This document shows positions 63,526 to 64,000 of a DNA stretch of 64,000 nucleotides, piece after piece. Under the pieces are notes generated by a model, which saw only the letters and a program-made list of their open reading frames with translations, made no database searches and was not told the DNA's origin. The translations under genes and the position numbers were made by a program. Origin of the DNA: Martelella lutilitoris (GTDB lineage: Bacteria; Pseudomonadota; Alphaproteobacteria; Rhizobiales; Rhizobiaceae); contig NZ_CP066786.1 in the NCBI RefSeq assembly GCF_016598595.1, forward strand, positions 3,371,501-3,435,500, in the 5' to 3' direction. The number at the start of each line of letters is the position of its first letter. The stretch's first letter is position 1.

Positions 63526-64000
63526 ATGCAAAACGGCGAAAGGACGCAGGGCTCCGTGCCGAAGAGCGAAGCGATAAGAAACGAAGAACCGGCTGTCCGC
63601 GATGACGGCGAGGCCGCGTTCGAGATCGTAGAGCTTCTGTTTTTCGCCTACCGCGATTTCACGTCCGATCCGGACGCGATTCTGGGCGAAATCGGCTTCG
63701 GGCGGGCTCACCATCGCGTGGTCCATTTCGTCGGCAGCCGACCGGGCATGAGCGTCGCCGACCTTCTGGAGACGCTGAGCATTACCAAACAGAGCCTCGC
63801 GCGGGTTCTCAAGCAGCTGATCGATGCGGGCTATGTGCGCCAGACGACGGGGCCGGAAGACCGCCGCCAGCGCCGCCTGTTCCTTTCTGCAAGAGGCGAA
63901 AGCCTGCGTCAGGAACTGCTCGCGCCGCAGCTCGAACGCATCAGCAAAGCCTTCGGCGGACTCGATGCCTCCGAGCGGGATGCCGTGAAGACCTTCCTGT
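63526..64000 (+). CDS. MarR-family transcriptional regulator (cut by window end)
   Basis: About 158 residues are visible; the gene continues past the right edge. The winged helix-turn-helix has HRVVHFVGSRPGMSVADLLE, ITKQSLARVLKQLIDAGYVRQ and the wing GPEDRRQRRLFLSARG. An N-terminal stretch of roughly 30 charged residues precedes the first helix, longer than in most MarR proteins, so the start may lie further in. It is divergent from the glyoxalase II-like gene and may regulate it or itself. Confidence 0.85.
   Translation, partial: MQNGERTQGSVPKSEAIRNEEPAVRDDGEAAFEIVELLFFAYRDFTSDPDAILGEIGFGRAHHRVVHFVGSRPGMSVADLLETLSITKQSLARVLKQLIDAGYVRQTTGPEDRRQRRLFLSARGESLRQELLAPQLERISKAFGGLDASERDAVKTFL

Overview
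The window is a GC-rich, densely coded piece of an alphaproteobacterial chromosome, most likely from the Hyphomicrobiales (Rhizobiales). The evidence is the gene content and order: a CcrM-type GANTC methylase, a GapR-like protein, the mutY / dciA-like / dsbA-like / smc / ppdK block, the zapA - 6S RNA - 5-formyl-THF cyclo-ligase block, the perM / hdaA / ppk / ppx block beside purMN, and rhizobial-style palindromic intergenic elements. A NavAb-like sodium channel hints at a marine or saline-adapted genus; that is inference only.

Layout. 1-4.0 kb: end of a glyoxylate-to-glycerate operon (hyi, glxR), a long palindromic intergenic element, a GH42 beta-galactosidase-type hydrolase, and a scar holding two gene remnants. 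4.0-7.3 kb: a LysR regulator diverging from a small CutA-like / NTF2-like operon, tRNA-Gln, and an MBL hydrolase. 7.2-18.1 kb: core genes ppdK, smc, a DsbA-like oxidoreductase, a DciA-like protein, mutY, a HAD phosphatase and ccrM. 18.4-28.9 kb: an accessory catabolic region, all on the minus strand, in transcription order tctC, sulfatase, tctB, tctA, LacI regulator, alkylglycerone-phosphate-synthase-like FAD enzyme, FGGY kinase and GldA-like dehydrogenase. 29.2-36.8 kb: mgtC-like gene with a structured leader, a YmdB-like phosphoesterase, the 6S/zapA region, transketolase, gap and rpmE. 36.8-48.6 kb: an ABC exporter, a DMT permease, a MotA/MotB-like pair, an inositol phosphatase, a diguanylate cyclase, a Sel1 protein, a ThiE paralogue, a TauE/SafE permease, a GapR-like protein and small conserved proteins. 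48.6-64 kb: pyruvate kinase, a luciferase-like oxidoreductase, yebC, an MBL protein, the sodium channel, ppx/ppk/hdaA/perM, purMN, a glyoxalase II-like hydrolase and a MarR regulator cut by the window end.

The most interesting part is 18.4-29.1 kb. Two separate promoter regions, one ahead of tctC and one ahead of the FAD enzyme, each carry the same 16-base sequence (ACAATCGTTTGTTCAA). It is centred on a CG-containing near-palindrome of the kind LacI-family proteins bind, and it lies just downstream of promoter-like hexamers. A LacI gene sits between the two promoters. The sulfatase has no signal peptide, so the sulfate ester would have to be imported, plausibly by the tripartite transporter, then cleaved inside the cell. 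The product could then be handled by the FAD enzyme, the kinase and the dehydrogenase. This looks like one regulon for an organosulfate or polyol-type compound whose identity cannot be read from the sequence.

No CRISPR array, prophage, transposase or integrase was seen. Gene functions are assigned by recognising family motifs in the translated sequence; no database search was run.
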